Positions 1 to 13,000 of a stretch of DNA of 64,000 nucleotides are shown piece after piece. The stretch spans positions 97,026,765 to 97,090,764 of the forward strand of contig NC_134644.1 of NCBI RefSeq assembly GCF_030463565.1, written 5' to 3'. Numbering within the stretch: position 1 is the first letter of the stretch; every line of letters starts with the position of its first letter. Position numbers and translations under genes: made by a program. The stretch is from Pelecanus crispus (taxonomy: Eukaryota > Chordata > Aves > Pelecaniformes > Pelecanidae). The notes under the pieces are model-generated. The model searched no databases, was not told where the DNA came from, and saw nothing but the letters and a program-made list of their open reading frames with translations.

Positions 1-3000
1 AGGCTGTGCTTTTTTTTTTTCAGTTTTATTTTAAGTAGCATCCACAGAAATCTTGCCAAGCAAGACTCTGGTGCCAACTCATATGCTGCATATGGCCTGA
101 AGTGCTGGGCTGTTTTGGGGTTTTGTTTGGGCACGGAGAGGAGAACAACGTTGTTTTGGTTCACGTACACGATCCCCGAGTCCTCCCATTTCACCGACTT
201 TTCAGGAAATGAACATACGGCTTCAGAAAATCCAGCTCTTCGTCTTGGGCTGTGTCAGCTGTAATGAGGAGAGGAGCAGCACAAAACACAGGCAAGTCAC
301 TCACATATGCGTCTAGCACAGGAAGAATACCTTCAAAAGAAAGCTGAAGGAGTCGGATATTTCATTTGGAAGACAGCACTCGGATTTGGGTACTAAACAC
401 TGTCATCATCTTTTTGGAAGTCATACCTGTATGCTTTCAAAATGTGCTACAGAAGGGGCTGTATTGATCTCTTGCACATCGAGCAAGCAATTCTCACAGT
501 CTCTTAATTCTCAGGTCAAAGAAATGGTCTTCAGCAGAAAAACAAATGTTCACCTTTATGAGGCTTGGGCTTCAAGCCACAATTTGGCTGTGATGCTGCT
601 CAAAAAAAGGCCACAATTTACCTTTTTAACATGGGGAAATACTTTCCCTTCCACCTCTTGCCCACCAGTGGCTGAAACTCTGACATTTTCAGACTCAAAA
701 ATGCAACAAGTATAGGTAAACAATTGAAACTCTAGGGATTTTCAACTTGAGAGCTGGAAATTTTAGCAAGTAAAGAAAAGAGTACTATTTAGTGTCTCTG
801 CACACCGTAGAAGTGAAGGGGACCTCTGCTGTTTGCTGCGATAGGTAGAGATCGGTCCATCCACTAAATATCACTAGCCCTGCTGCCGCATGCTGTGTTA
901 AGAGAGTGGAAGTTTGCAAATAGTAAGAGAGAATAAAATTCTTGTCTACTTAGGTTAACTTCATTAATTATTTCATTTCTGAGACCTCCCTGACTGAGGA
1001 CTCATATCACAAATGTCAAGAAAACAAGCAGTTCCCCAGGAATTTCTAAGGCTAGCAGAAATGGGAAGCACTGTATTGTAAAATCCATTGTCATTAAACT
1101 AAAGCTCAATAACTGGTAAATCCCACTATTACGCAAATTTATGGTCCCAGAATTGGAGGAGAATTGTACTTTCCTAGTCTGTTTCGAGCCTTGTCAGTTA
1201 AGTGAACGGCTCTAACTTGTTGTTCCATGCACAGTATCTTCACAATTTCTACCCAGTGGGCTTAAAGGGTGGACACTTGAAATGAAAATGTAATCAAGTT
1301 CCCAGCACCAGCTAGGCAGTAAAAGACAGCTGTAGTTCTGAGGACTAAAAACCAAGATCAATGACATTTCAAAAGCACCCTGAAATTGTTTACTGCCATT
1401 AAAGCACAAACGCCTTTGACTGGATGTGAAACTAGAGTATTAGATGTCTGTTCTTGTTCCAATGTCTCTTAAATGAACAAGCTTTAAATACATTGCTTTT
1501 TATATGCTACACTTTTGTTTCCTTTTATGTAATGGATTATTCAGAGCACTTTCTTTGGGATAGAGTTTGTCAGTCAGATGGAAGTTATTTGATTTCACAA
1601 ACACATTCACATAGCAAGACGTGTGCCTTTTATACTGAACATTAATGCAAATACATGCACTCTATCTAATTCAGGGAGATGCCATTCTGTTAGAGCTTCC
1701 ATGCTAATCTGCAGCTTTGCTCTGGCCCGTTTACACAAAATCAAAGTGAAGAAAAGGTATGAAGATGTTCAAAAGTTCCTGGCAGTAGCAACAGTGAAAC
1801 TCCTCTGACCACAGACAGCAGAAAACAGCCAAGAAATTGCCCTCTGAGCACTTCATGCAACTTTAAACATGGTAAGTGTAGGACCTGACAAAGAGGTATC
1901 AAAGATTATAGAGAGTTTTAGGGCGAGGCTGTTTTACATGGGACAACCCCAGGGAGATGGCTGGAGTTCATTCCCAGAGCTAAGCTACATGGCCTCCAGG
2001 GCAGACTGAAACACGCAAGTATTTGTGCCCTATTTTAATGACCTGATCTCAGTTTCAGAGTCCTGTTGTTCTGCCTACCTGTGGACAGCAGGATGCAGCT
2101 CGCTATGATTTTTATTTTTTTTTCCATAGGGATTTTCTGGCCAGGAAGAGGTAAAAATCAAATCTGCTGCAGTGTGTTATGTAACTTCTTTTTTTTCTTC
2201 AGATGAAAAAGTGTTGATCCTTTCCTTTTTCACAGGCTGGCTTCCCAGCTGCTGGCTCCCTCACTTCTATTACAAAGCTCTACCACTTTAATCTGATCCT
2301 TTCTCTGTGCTACATCATTCTCTCACTTCAGCTTGTGAAGTTTGTTCCAAGTGGACTTCATTCATTTTAAACGAATTGACTGCCTTCAACTTCTACCAGA
2401 CTGAAGTTGTGATTGTGTGGTGTTTACCCATAGTATGAAGGGGGAAAACACTTTGCTTGGGAGAGATCAGAGGAGATCATTTAGCCTGAACTGTCTCCAC
2501 TCCCAGGACTGAGACTTCCTTAGGTAAGCTTGCTGACACATGGAACATCACTTTCTTTATTCATCTGCATTTTTTCCTCTGTCGTTTTAATATTACCTCC
2601 CTGCCCCAAGTACCTATCAAGGTTATACACTACTATCCTGAGGTGTGGTTTATTTGCTGCTGCAAACAGTTAAAGATCTGTAGCATCCTATATTATTTCT
2701 TCATTCATTGCAGGCACAAGGTGGTGTATTTTCAAACAGTTTCACTGTTTTTTAGCTGAGAGATTTCTATCAACACAGCTACTTTCTGTGCAGCTACAAA
2801 AATTTGAAAACCTAAGGCTTATGCATAGCAGTCAGAGCCACTTGCAAGAGGTGCTTCATGGCCTATTAACAAAGCTGTCATATACAGCTTGCCTTTAATT
2901 AAATATTGATAGGGATTTAGTCTTGGTGCAACATTTCAGACTAATATAGAAAAATCCTTTTAATCTGCATAACAGATCAACATGCCACTACACTGCTCAC

Positions 3001-5340
3001 CCCTGTACTTCTGGCTGGATGAAGCTGAGGCACACAAAATCAGAGGGTTGTTCAGCTTTTCATGCCAGTTGAGTCCCTACTGTCTTTACTAGCACTATAA
3101 TTAAGGATGCCAGTTAATGTCAGCGATGGTTTATGTGAATGGTGATTTATACACTGTGGGATTTTAATTCCCATGAGGGGAATCACCAATCTGTTTCACA
3201 ACAGCTTATCAATAGGGTTTTTTCCTGGGTTTAAATCTACTCTTGAAAAATTAAGAGAACTGTAAAAGTTTCCCAGTTCAGTATCAGCCTTACACAATCA
3301 GATAAATAAATAGTTTTCCAATTGAATGGTTCTCATCCTGAGAAGAATTTCATTACATGCTGCCCACTCCCTTGCGCACGGCAGGTACCCTTGAAGATCA
3401 CGTCTTTCTGGAACACTTGCCTATAAGTTAATTGTCTTTGTGTGCAATTGCCACAGCTGCTAAAGGGTCTCATGTGACTTAGATGGTCAATGCTGTAGTG
3501 CACAAGAAAGAAAGGCAACTCCTTTTTTTCAAGCTGTAGCCTGTGTATTTGGAGATTCTTTCACTTTTAGGCCTGCCTTTTTTCATTAGCCATTTAACAA
3601 GGACTTGTAACTAGTGAGCTCTAAACTTTTTTTTTATTGCTCAGAAAAAAAAAGATAATGTGCTGACTGTCAATCTGAGTGCAGCATTGAAGACTTCTTT
3701 TCAGTTTTATATGAACACATTTCAAGCTCAGGAGACATTCCACAGAATCAGCAAATTCTGACAAGTATGAATGATTCACTTACACTGTATTTTTCTATTG
3801 TATGGTGCTCATTTCTTCTGATGCTCAATTTTACTGGCAAAATTGTCTTTGAAGAGTACAAATGAGCTACTACCTGGATGTACGACATGCTTTATATTGC
3901 AGCTTTGCATGAATGGATCAATCTACTTCTAACACTGATTTCTTTTAAATTTGGGTTTCTTCACTATGTTCAATCTCACTTAAATATTTTCTTTTGTGAA
4001 TTGATACAGAATTTAATGAAAGAAAAACATTAACAAGCTTTCTTCTATCACTTAGAGCATTTTATTCTTTTCATATCTCATCCCTAGGAATGACATTCTT
4101 TTCTCACCCCTAAACTTATAAACATCAGCCGTAGCAGTATTGCACAACAGACGCACAAGGAAAATGCAGCTCCAAAAACATTTAACTTAACAAAAAATTT
4201 CAAGTAAGTTACTTATTGGAGTCTGGACTGTAAGATCTGGTCCTGGCATTTTGCTCAGGAACCGTTTCAGGCCAGTGGTGCTTGACAGAGGTCCTGTTAG
4301 CTGATATATTTCCAAGTGCTGTTATTACTAGACCGTGTAGTTCTACACCTGTCTTCCTCCAGTGAGGAAACTAGTCTTTTTAAAGGAGCTCACTCCAATG
4401 CCATGGTCAATGGATTCTATTTCTTCGTGCACTTACCGTGTGGTTTTGAGTTGTACCGAATGAACGAATCCTATAGCACTAGATCTTCTTTCAGGATCTA
4501 AGCACTGTCCGGAGGCAAATCCAGCTCTGCAGATGTTTTCTTTTGGCAGGGCTCGTATTGACGGAAACAGCAGTTTGATTATTGGGAATGCTTCTTCCAG
4601 CACTGAGTTCTGAGTTGTTAGTTTGTGGAACCCTGTCCTGAGATATAAAAGGTCCTTACTTTATTGCCAAGTCCCTGAGCAACGGGTAGTATTTCTAAGT
4701 GTTTCAAAATTCCTTCACATTTGTGTTCTTTTGGCCTGCTCTGCATCTGGATGCATCTGCATCACCTTACATTAAGGAAAAAAAAAATATAAGCCAAAAG
4801 TGAAATTAAACTAAAACCCACCAAAACAACAAAGCGAACAAAAACACTTCAAAAACCCCAAGATGCTCCAAGAGGTAAAGAAGATGGAGCAAATGAATAA
4901 ATGCTAGTGGTCACAGAAACATTAGACAAAGAGGCACAACATGAGAATATCTAATAATTCTGCAAGGCATAGTTGGTCTATTTAGCAGCTATTACAGAGC
5001 AAGGAAGCTGAAAGAAACTCATAGGAAGCAAAATAAGTGGTAGCAGATTCTTTACAAGAGAGTTTAAGAATCCTGCCTATTTTGTAAAAACAAATTTTAT
5101 TCAGTGATGCCGAATAGCACCTGTAAAGTAGAAGATTTTCAGCAAGAGAGGATGAATATTACAGCTTCAGATGTATTGATTACTGCAGTGACGAGAGAGG
5201 TTGTGCCAGTGGAACTGTGATATGTTCATTCTTCTGAATCCAAATAATGGGATCATGTGTGTTCCTCTGCAAGAGGTATTTGAGCACATGTAACATTCAC
5301 TAATGGGTCTTTATCATGCTCAAACATGTATGGGATAGAT
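1..5340. other. Intergenic DNA, no gene seen
   Basis: AT-rich, non-repetitive-looking sequence with only short chance reading frames (all about 110 codons or less, none resembling a known protein). No CR1 3' end, LTR, tRNA-like or exon-like signal was recognised. It lies more than 18 kb upstream of the VWC2 CpG island, so distal regulatory DNA is possible but nothing in the sequence proves it. Confidence 0.6.
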
Positions 5341-5343
5341 AAA

Positions 5344-5440
5344 CAGTTTCCCTATTCTGTACACATAGAATTGAAGGGTAGGCTAGATTAAAAGACTTGC
5401 CCAAGGGCATAGAGGAAGACTGAATCCAGCCATTGCTCTT
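5344..5440 (-). repeat. Possible MIR-like SINE remnant
   Basis: The stretch around 5394-5415 (GACTTGCCCAAGGGCATAGA) resembles the core of the ancient MIR SINE in reverse orientation. In that core a GACTTGCCCAAGGTCACA-type motif follows an A/G-rich segment. The surroundings are heavily diverged, so the boundaries are approximate. A chance match to a short motif cannot be excluded. Confidence 0.35.
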
Positions 5441-6339
5441 GTCAACTGGTGCACCATTTATCAGGTTGCTGATTAAGTGGAGGGTCCTACATTCTGTTAT
5501 TGGTGATGCTGGTCTGACAAGAAGGATGCATTAGTCCTGGTAAGGTGGCATACAAATGAACCATGTTAATTTAAGTACCATTAGAAAGACAAGACAGAAG
5601 GAAGAAAATCAATGCTTTGTTTTATAGTAAAAAAAAAATCAATAAGGAAAGAAATGGTCTTTTCTAGGATCTCAGAAAATGTGTTGGACAATGGGGAATA
5701 GTTAGAGGGAATTAAAACTATTTAATATAAGCTGCTGGTGTCCTTTTAGAGAACGATGGTCTCGAGCTATCATTCTGTAATAAAAACCTGAGTAAAATCC
5801 AAATGTACAAAGTTTTGAGAAGGAAATAATATGAAGTAGAGGCTGGTTGTTTGGCTTTTTTTTAAAGTCATTTGATACCTCTAAATATCATTTTGCTCTT
5901 CTGTTTGTCTTCATAGGTGCCTTTGGTACCATACATAACATCTGGAATATGAATTTATGCACTGTCATAATGATGGTCTCCTATTGGTTTTCTGTTTCTT
6001 CCTAATAGTTCTTAATATTTCTTTTTTTCTTTTTGACTGCCAGTGTGTTTTGTACAGTAGATTTTGAATACCTACCAAGAGTGCCTCAGCAGTCTTTCCC
6101 AAGTGATAATATACCTGATATTGAGTCCATCAGCCGTTTGCCCTTTGTTGTAATGCTGATTGTCACACTATGTGAAACTTTGGCACTCCTCTTTTCACCC
6201 CTTCTCCAGATCTCTCTTATTATGGTGAAAAAAGAAGAGCTGACCTCGGGGAACGCTGCCACTCCTGTTTGTCTGTGTTGTTTCCTGCCTTTTAGCTAGT
6301 TTTCTGTACACAAGCAGATCTTTCTCCTGTACCACATTA

Positions 6340-7600
6340 GTTTAATTTTTAGCACTTTTTGGTGAAGGACTTTGCCTAAAGTTTTATGGGAAACTGCAAT
6401 TTAGTCCACTTCACTAGTTGGATCATTCATTGCCATATTTCCATGGACTTTTTTTTCTGAGAATTTTAAGAAATTTGTGAGGCATGATTTGTTCCTCATT
6501 ATAACACATTTGCCATCTGTTTATACGTTCATGTATGTATTATGGCCTCACACAATTTGCATATCAGATGAATCAAAATTGCTGATCCATAAGTGCTTTT
6601 GGATGCCTTTTAAAAAATATGTAACTGTCATGATAAAAATATCTTCTATTTCTCTGACAGCAAGGCCAATATAAGTGGTATACTGCACACAGTACTTAAC
6701 TGTTACCAATTTCATATTTAAATTCCCTTAGAATTCCCAGAATTCCATTAGAAATCTTAGAACTCTGTTCTGATGGTTTATTAAGAACTTTATTTATTTG
6801 TTGTAAAGACTCTTTTGCTGATACTTCACTTTTGGCCATAGTTTCATAAATTAGCATCCTGTGAAGAAGGACCCTGGCACAGAAATCTATCTAAGGTTGT
6901 CTGTTTCATAACAATAGAATAAGATTAGCTTGATTTTTTCCCCTATAGTCTTATGCCCCCTGACTACTCTTACTGTATCTCATTTTCTATTTGGCATTTT
7001 ACTAGTTTTCTTGTTTCTAATGCTTTGGAAAGAAGTTCTTAACAGATTTGAATTGTTTTACCAGGTGTTCCTCAAAAATCCTTTTTTTTTTTTTTGGTCT
7101 GTCATGTTCTGGGTTTACATTTAACTTGCTGGTTTTGTACTTTTATATTTTATAGCATCTCTTTGTATGTGTATAATACAAACATATTATGTTAATATAT
7201 CCCTATAATACATTCTGTATTGTATACAATGTATTTTATATTTTATTGAAGTTCTAAATTTATGCCACCAGTTTCATATTTCCTTCATTTGAACACAATT
7301 GCAAACTTCGAAGTAGTCTACTAATTTTGTTAACCTCCTCTACTTTGCTATTAAAACTATGTCATCTTTTTCTTGTTGTTCTAGTAATTTATTCTTGATA
7401 GGCAATCTTGGTTTAGTCTGGGCCACCAACACAGTGTCTCTAAACAGTATTCCTGATATCTGAAAGCATTTTACCCTTTCTAATGATTCTTTCAGTCCTT
7501 TTTCATAGCTTTTTATGTAATTCCCTTTTTTGAACCTAAATGTTATGTAGTGGATATTTTGGCTTTTTAACTACTGTGACAGAATGGATCAGTCAGAGAC
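6340..7600 (-). mobile_element. Ancient CR1/L3-like LINE remnant (copy A)
   Basis: The + strand reads like the antisense of the ORF2 region of old amniote CR1/L3-type LINEs. Recognisable landmarks in the expected order are GGTGAAGGACTTTGCCTAAAG near 6361, TTTGTGAGGCATGATTTG near 6474, a TTTCATATTTAAATTCCCTT segment near 6710 and a TTGAACCTAAATGTTATGTA segment near 7533. All frames are broken by stops and indels, as expected for an element inactive since early amniote evolution. It overlaps the same consensus region as the copy at 9150-10060, so these are two separate insertions. Family assignment rests on recalled consensus similarity. Confidence 0.5.
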
Positions 7601-8487
7601 ACATTTACCGGGTCCTGTGTTGCTTGGGATTAAATTTTCCTTTTGTAAATTCTTATTGTTCCAAGTAATAGTCTAACAATATGCAAATCCATTATAATGT
7701 ATAAAAATTTAGTCTCTGCATCACTTTTTCTTGTGAAATATATCCAAGTGCTTACCACTGGGGATAAGTGACAACTTCTATTATTGAATTTTCTATACTT
7801 ACAGTATATGCAATAGTTTTCAGCATTATGCAGTCTGTACCACCATCCTGGTTGGGTGGTCACTTATACCTTATGTAACATATTTAATATATACTGATTG
7901 CATTTAGGTATGGAATTTTAATACGTAATGATTCTGTATGGTCAAAGTCTCCTGATTCTTTCATGATTTATCTGTATACTTTTGCTCCATTCCACCTTGT
8001 TCTTTTTTTCTTTCCTATATTTAGGAAAAACAATCCTAAAAGGCATATCATTCTTCTTGGCAATCCATCATAATCTGTCTCCAAATTTGATAGGACAAAG
8101 CTGGTCATAAGCACTAAACTGATTTTCAAAAATGGTTAGAAAAATTGCAATAATAAACATTACTATGTGGCCCAACACAGTAAGCATTTCTGAGACAATC
8201 CTAAAATCATAAAACATGGGAAATATGACAAGACAGTATCTTGTAGAAAATTGGAGGTGAAGTACTGCATTGTGCCAGAAGTTGCATTGAAACTGGAAAC
8301 CTCCCACTGCTCTGAACATAAAATTAACTTCAGAATAACTAGGCACTGTTGGGAAAGAAGTTCAGAACATGCAGAATAATTCCTGAAATAGCACTTCACT
8401 GGCATCCCAGAGGAGATGGAGGATACATGACTCCTTGCTAATGCAGTAAAGGACACAAAAACAGTTGTTGTGTGCTAGATTACAACT
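7601..8487. other. Intergenic DNA, no feature seen
   Basis: AT-rich sequence between the old LINE remnant and a younger CR1 insertion. Several minus-strand open frames of 77-97 codons overlap here. They have no recognisable domain, start context or homology and are treated as chance. Confidence 0.5.
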
Positions 8488-8917
8488 CCAAAGTTGGGTG
8501 TCTTCCCTCTGAAAGGGGAGAAGAGGAGGCTGAGGGGAGACCTTATCGCTCTCTACAGCTACCTGAAAGGAGGTTGGAGTGAGGTGGGTGTTGGGCTCTT
8601 CTCCCAAGTAACAAGTGATAGGACGAGAGGAAATGGGCTCAAGCTGCACCAGGGGAGGTTTCGGTTGGAAATTAGGAAAAATTTCTTTACGGAAAGGGTG
8701 GTCAAGAATTGGAACAGGCTGCCTAGAAAGGTGGTGGAGTCCCCATCCCTGGAAGTGTTCAAAAAATGGGTAGATGTGGCACTTTGGGACGTGGTTTAGT
8801 CTAGTCTACCCTTGATTGGCTTAGAGTAGACTTGGTAGTGTAGGTTAATGGTTGGACTGGATGACCTTAAAGGTCTTTTCCAACCTAGACGATTCTATGA
8901 TTCTATGATTCTATGAC
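8488..8917 (+). mobile_element. 5'-truncated CR1 LINE (ORF2 end plus 3'UTR)
   Basis: This fragment encodes the conserved C-terminal tail of the CR1 ORF2 protein, the reverse-transcriptase polyprotein. The frame from about 8494 to the natural stop at 8797-8799 has the landmarks [38 protein letters not shown] and [10 protein letters not shown]. About 118 bp of 3'UTR follows and ends in three ATTCTATG units at 8892-8917, the signature CR1 terminus. The usual CR1 protein is several hundred residues longer, so this is a typical 5'-truncated, dead-on-arrival insertion. The readable tail frame without internal stops suggests a fairly young copy. Confidence 0.95.
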
Positions 8918-9149
8918 AAGGGGAGAGTAGAGCTAGCACACTATACAGTTGTATATCTGTATCTAAGTGAGTTTGTTTCCTGAACCCATTTCCATCCACA
9001 AGATGTTTTGGTAATCAATTTCACAGTTCAATATGGAAGGTATGGTCAAAATATGTCTTCATTTGCTTTCTTATAATTCTGATATTATGAAAAAGAGTGA
9101 ATCATCACTCTCTATTCAACTTCTTCATGTCACTCCTGACTATCATGTT

Positions 9150-10060
9150 TTCATAGAGTCATCTCTTTTATAGGTTGAGGAGTCTTGGTATATGCAGTCT
9201 TTCCTTGTCAGTCGAGTTCTTTGTTCATGCTTGTCACATTTTTCTGTTCCTTTCCTCAGCCATCTGCATTCATTAGAAGATGATGGGAATCAGCACTGCA
9301 TGTATGGCCATTCTCCATACTTTTCAAAATAATGCCTAATATCCTAGTCCTTTTTTGATTAGCATCAAGCTGATATTTTCTTAGAGTTATCTATTATAAC
9401 TCCACAATCTCTTTCCTGAGTGGTACTAGCTACTTTACAGTTCATCATTATGGACTAGTTGGAAATTTTTTTTCCTCATACTTTACTTTGCTTTACTGAT
9501 GCAGAATTTCATCTGCCATTTTACCACTGATCTTTTTCTGTGTAAGACATCCTCTGCAATGGCCTTCAGTCACTTTCTGGTTTTACCCCTCAAACTATTA
9601 TCCAATCCCTTTTCTAGATCATTTATGAATACAGTAGATTGAATAGGCCCCACCACAGATGCCTAGTTCCTTCCATTGTGAAAACTAATGCTTTATTCCT
9701 GCCCTTTTTTCCGATGTTTTAGTCCATTGTTAGTTCATGAGAATGCCTTCCCTTTTACCCATCTTAGTTAAAGTCTTTTGGGAAAGACCTTTAAAACCTT
9801 TCTCCCCTCCAGATTAATGTTATCAGCTGGATCACATCTATCTACAGCCTTCTCAGTTTCCTCACAGAATGGCAACAGATTTGTGAGGCACAAATATCCT
9901 GCTTGACTCTCCCATAGTATATTATTTTGCTTATATGCCTACTATTTTTATTCTTCAGTATTGTTTTAGCCAGTACATAAGTCAGATTTTCTTCTACGGA
10001 TTTTCACATTATGTCGGGCTTTTCTGGTAAGTGTTATCTCTGGAACCCCATGAAACCCTT
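9150..10060 (-). mobile_element. Ancient CR1/L3-like LINE remnant (copy B)
   Basis: The + strand matches, in order, the antisense of the 3' part of old amniote CR1/L3-like LINEs. Landmarks include TATTATAACTCCACAATCTC with TTTCCTGAGTGGTACTAGCT (near 9391-9430), GCAGAATTTCATCTGCCATT (near 9502), GATCATTTATGAATACAGTA (near 9618) and GATTTGTGAGGCACAAATAT (near 9870). The element therefore lies on the minus strand with its 3' end near 9150. It is heavily mutated and non-coding. Recognition is by recalled consensus, and the ends are approximate. Confidence 0.6.
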
Positions 10061-13000
10061 GAAGAAGTTCACATTACATTCTTCTGATACCAAGGGCGAT
10101 GTGAGAAATTGTATGTTGCTGTTATTGTTCAGCATTAGGCTAGAACTCTTGGCTGAATCCTGAGAAATGGTTGCTGTACTTTATATCAACTTTGTTCTGA
10201 AACCTTCAGTTTGAGATACAACCTTTGATGCACCCCTGTAAAGAAAGATTCTCCCACAGTGAGCAGATATGAAAAAATCATTTAGCTTCTTTGTTATGGC
10301 TATGTTTCCTCTAAGAGCTCCTGATGTAGTCTGTTTCAAAGAGATTTCTAGGTTTCTATTTCCTTTGCAAAACTAAAATATTTTATTCTCCAGTGAGAGG
10401 AATCAAGGAATGGAATACGCTGGGTCATCCTGTTATGGTCAGTACCAAGAACATATATGCACTGACACATACATGCACTCCTGGGTTGTAGCTACATTTT
10501 GGATACTGTGGAGGAGAAGGGTGTATGGCATAAAAGGGGGAAGATAGGAAGATTAATTCTACTCTTACTTTACTTTACTTGCACACAGGAGTAAATGTGT
10601 TGAAGCAGCTGAATAAAACCAATATTGTAACTAAGCCCAGACACTCGAAGAAGAACAGTGGACTAGAAAAGGTCTAGTAGGTCTATCTTAAGCTAGAAGT
10701 GAAAGCAAGAAACAGAAGCAATTCTTTTCTCCCACAAATGAAAGCCTTACAACAGAGTTGTGCACTCTGCTGGAAAGAGACTTTTTAATGAGAAGTTTCT
10801 GTCAAACAGTCCTGATTGACTGAGTCAGACTGAATGCAGCCACGCAAGTGTAGCTGCTTCACTGGGGTTTTCATCAGGAGGTATTTGGGTGGCGGTAGAA
10901 AAACTGTTACTCAGGGGTTGGGCAATTGCATAGGATGCAGGAAATCTTCATGTTTATACTTTACTGCCCTTGCAATTTGCTAGTGAGTCAGCCCCATTGG
11001 GTGATCTTTGATGCATGTACTTCTTTCTCCACGCTTATGTAAATAATCCTTGATTTGGAGAGAGATGTTGAGGACTATAAATCATAGATGGGGGGCTGAA
11101 CAATATGAAGATGCAGCACTGAGAGTGTTACTGAAGTAATCGCGGCTTTTGAGAAGGAAAATTAGATATTCTGGGATGTCATTCAGCCCTTTACCACCAA
11201 ATACAATTTAATACGAATTATTTAATTTGATCACAATCCAACTTTCCACTTCTTAAAAAGAATGGGAAATCACTGTACTTATCAATGATCCAGAAACACT
11301 GCAGAAGTCTCTCTCAGGTGTATTCTCCCTTCTGAACACATCCCTTCATATTCTACCCTTCATGGTAGATCATCATGGTGATGATCTCAAACAAAACTGT
11401 AAATAGAGACAGTAAACCAGAAGATTGGGCTAGTTCAGTAAACTATCTAACCATATTTTTCTATCAATTTACATATCTGTCAAAAATCAAAGGCTTTTGC
11501 AAACACAGTGTGATGATGCTGAAGTTCCAGCCCAACCCTCCACACGAAACCTGCCCGCTGGCCTTCTGCCTTCTCACTTCCCTGCCTTTCTCCCAGGCAG
11601 GCTGCTTGCTGCATTGCCAGAGCAATCTACGGGTAGAGTTGAGACATCTTTTATTTTTCATTCCAGTGAGTTTTTCTTGTGTGGGGGAGGGAGAAGACTG
11701 AAGGAAGGAAGAGGATGTTTTGGTTTGGTTTTTGTGGGGTTTTGTTTTGTTCTGTTTTAATGTTTGAAGTATGCAACTCTGGGATGACATTTTCAGGTCT
11801 ATTTTCCAAATTCTTCTTAGATGACTAGAGCTAAAATAATTCATTATTTCTTTATGCTAGTTCTATTCTGAGTATGAAAAATCCAAGTTGTGATGCCCCA
11901 GCAAGTTGGACAAAGCACTCCAGCTATACCTGTATTACTACTTCTTTCTCTCCCTGATGCAGCATTAATGCATCTGGCAAAATATTGCATATATCTGTGC
12001 TGAGAGATTTGACCTGAGGCGTGTCATCAAGCTCCTACAGCCTTGATATAATTGACTGTTTGGCTTTGACAGCCCTTTTCAGCAACAGTATCAACTAACC
12101 CTGGGGACTGAGGTCTCCTCTCACCAGCACAACACTAAATTTCTCTCCTCTAGACAAAAACTTAATGGATCATCGAAAGCAGGTTTCTTCCTGAATCACC
12201 TACTGAAACCTCTGTTTAAGATGAAGAAGAATTGTGGGACCCATTTGCCATAACTCAACAACCAAATAATAAAACATTTCTAATAATTCAAGAGCCCTTG
12301 ATTGTCCAGCTGCCAACTGGCAAGTAAAAAGAGTAACATCTCTATCCATGCAGCTTCTTTTATCCTGTGGTGTGTTTGGCAATCTTGAGTTGTAAGAATA
12401 AGGGCAAAATGTTATTCTTTAATTCAAACCCAACTTCCTGGCAAATTAATATCTGTCAGGTACATATCAAAACAGAGTAGCTTTTTCTTGTGTAACCTGA
12501 GCACTGCAGCACAAAAGAGCACAGAAATTAAATCACAGTTGTGATCTGTGCAATGCAGACTCTGAAAAGCAATGTACAACACCAAACCTGGAAACCAAAC
12601 ATAGGAACTAAGGCAGCAAAGGAAGCTGTGAACATATTCTCATTAAATCTTGCTTCTATCAAAAGCCTGAGTCAACCTATCAAAGAAATACCATTAGTAC
12701 CAAAGCAAGAGCCTAGATATAGACCTGGTGAACTACCACTGGATTTTTGCCTCTGCTTCAGGGATTTTTCTTCCATCTACAATTCACCGTGGATTTGCTT
12801 AACAACAGGAACTGTTTGTTTAAAACCTCAGGTGTGCCTGATATTTTCTTTTTCCAAAAGCAGTTATAACCTCTATTTTTCTAAAGAAAAATTAATCCCA
12901 ACAGAGGAAAAAGCATTGGAGAAAGAAGGCGGGGTTGGGGGTTTTTTTCCCTTTATCTCATTCAGTTCTGTTTAATTGAAAAAGTAGAAAAGTTCTGAGA

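Noticed and set aside
8892-8917. Tandem ATTCTATG units resembling a CRISPR or satellite array
   Set aside because: This is the standard 3' terminal repeat of CR1; there are no spacers and the copy number is three. The + strand copies at 20634 and 54974 are the same signal reversed.
12541-12975. 144-codon open frame in upstream intergenic DNA
   Set aside because: No recognisable domain, no promoter or splice context, and composition like the surrounding non-coding DNA.
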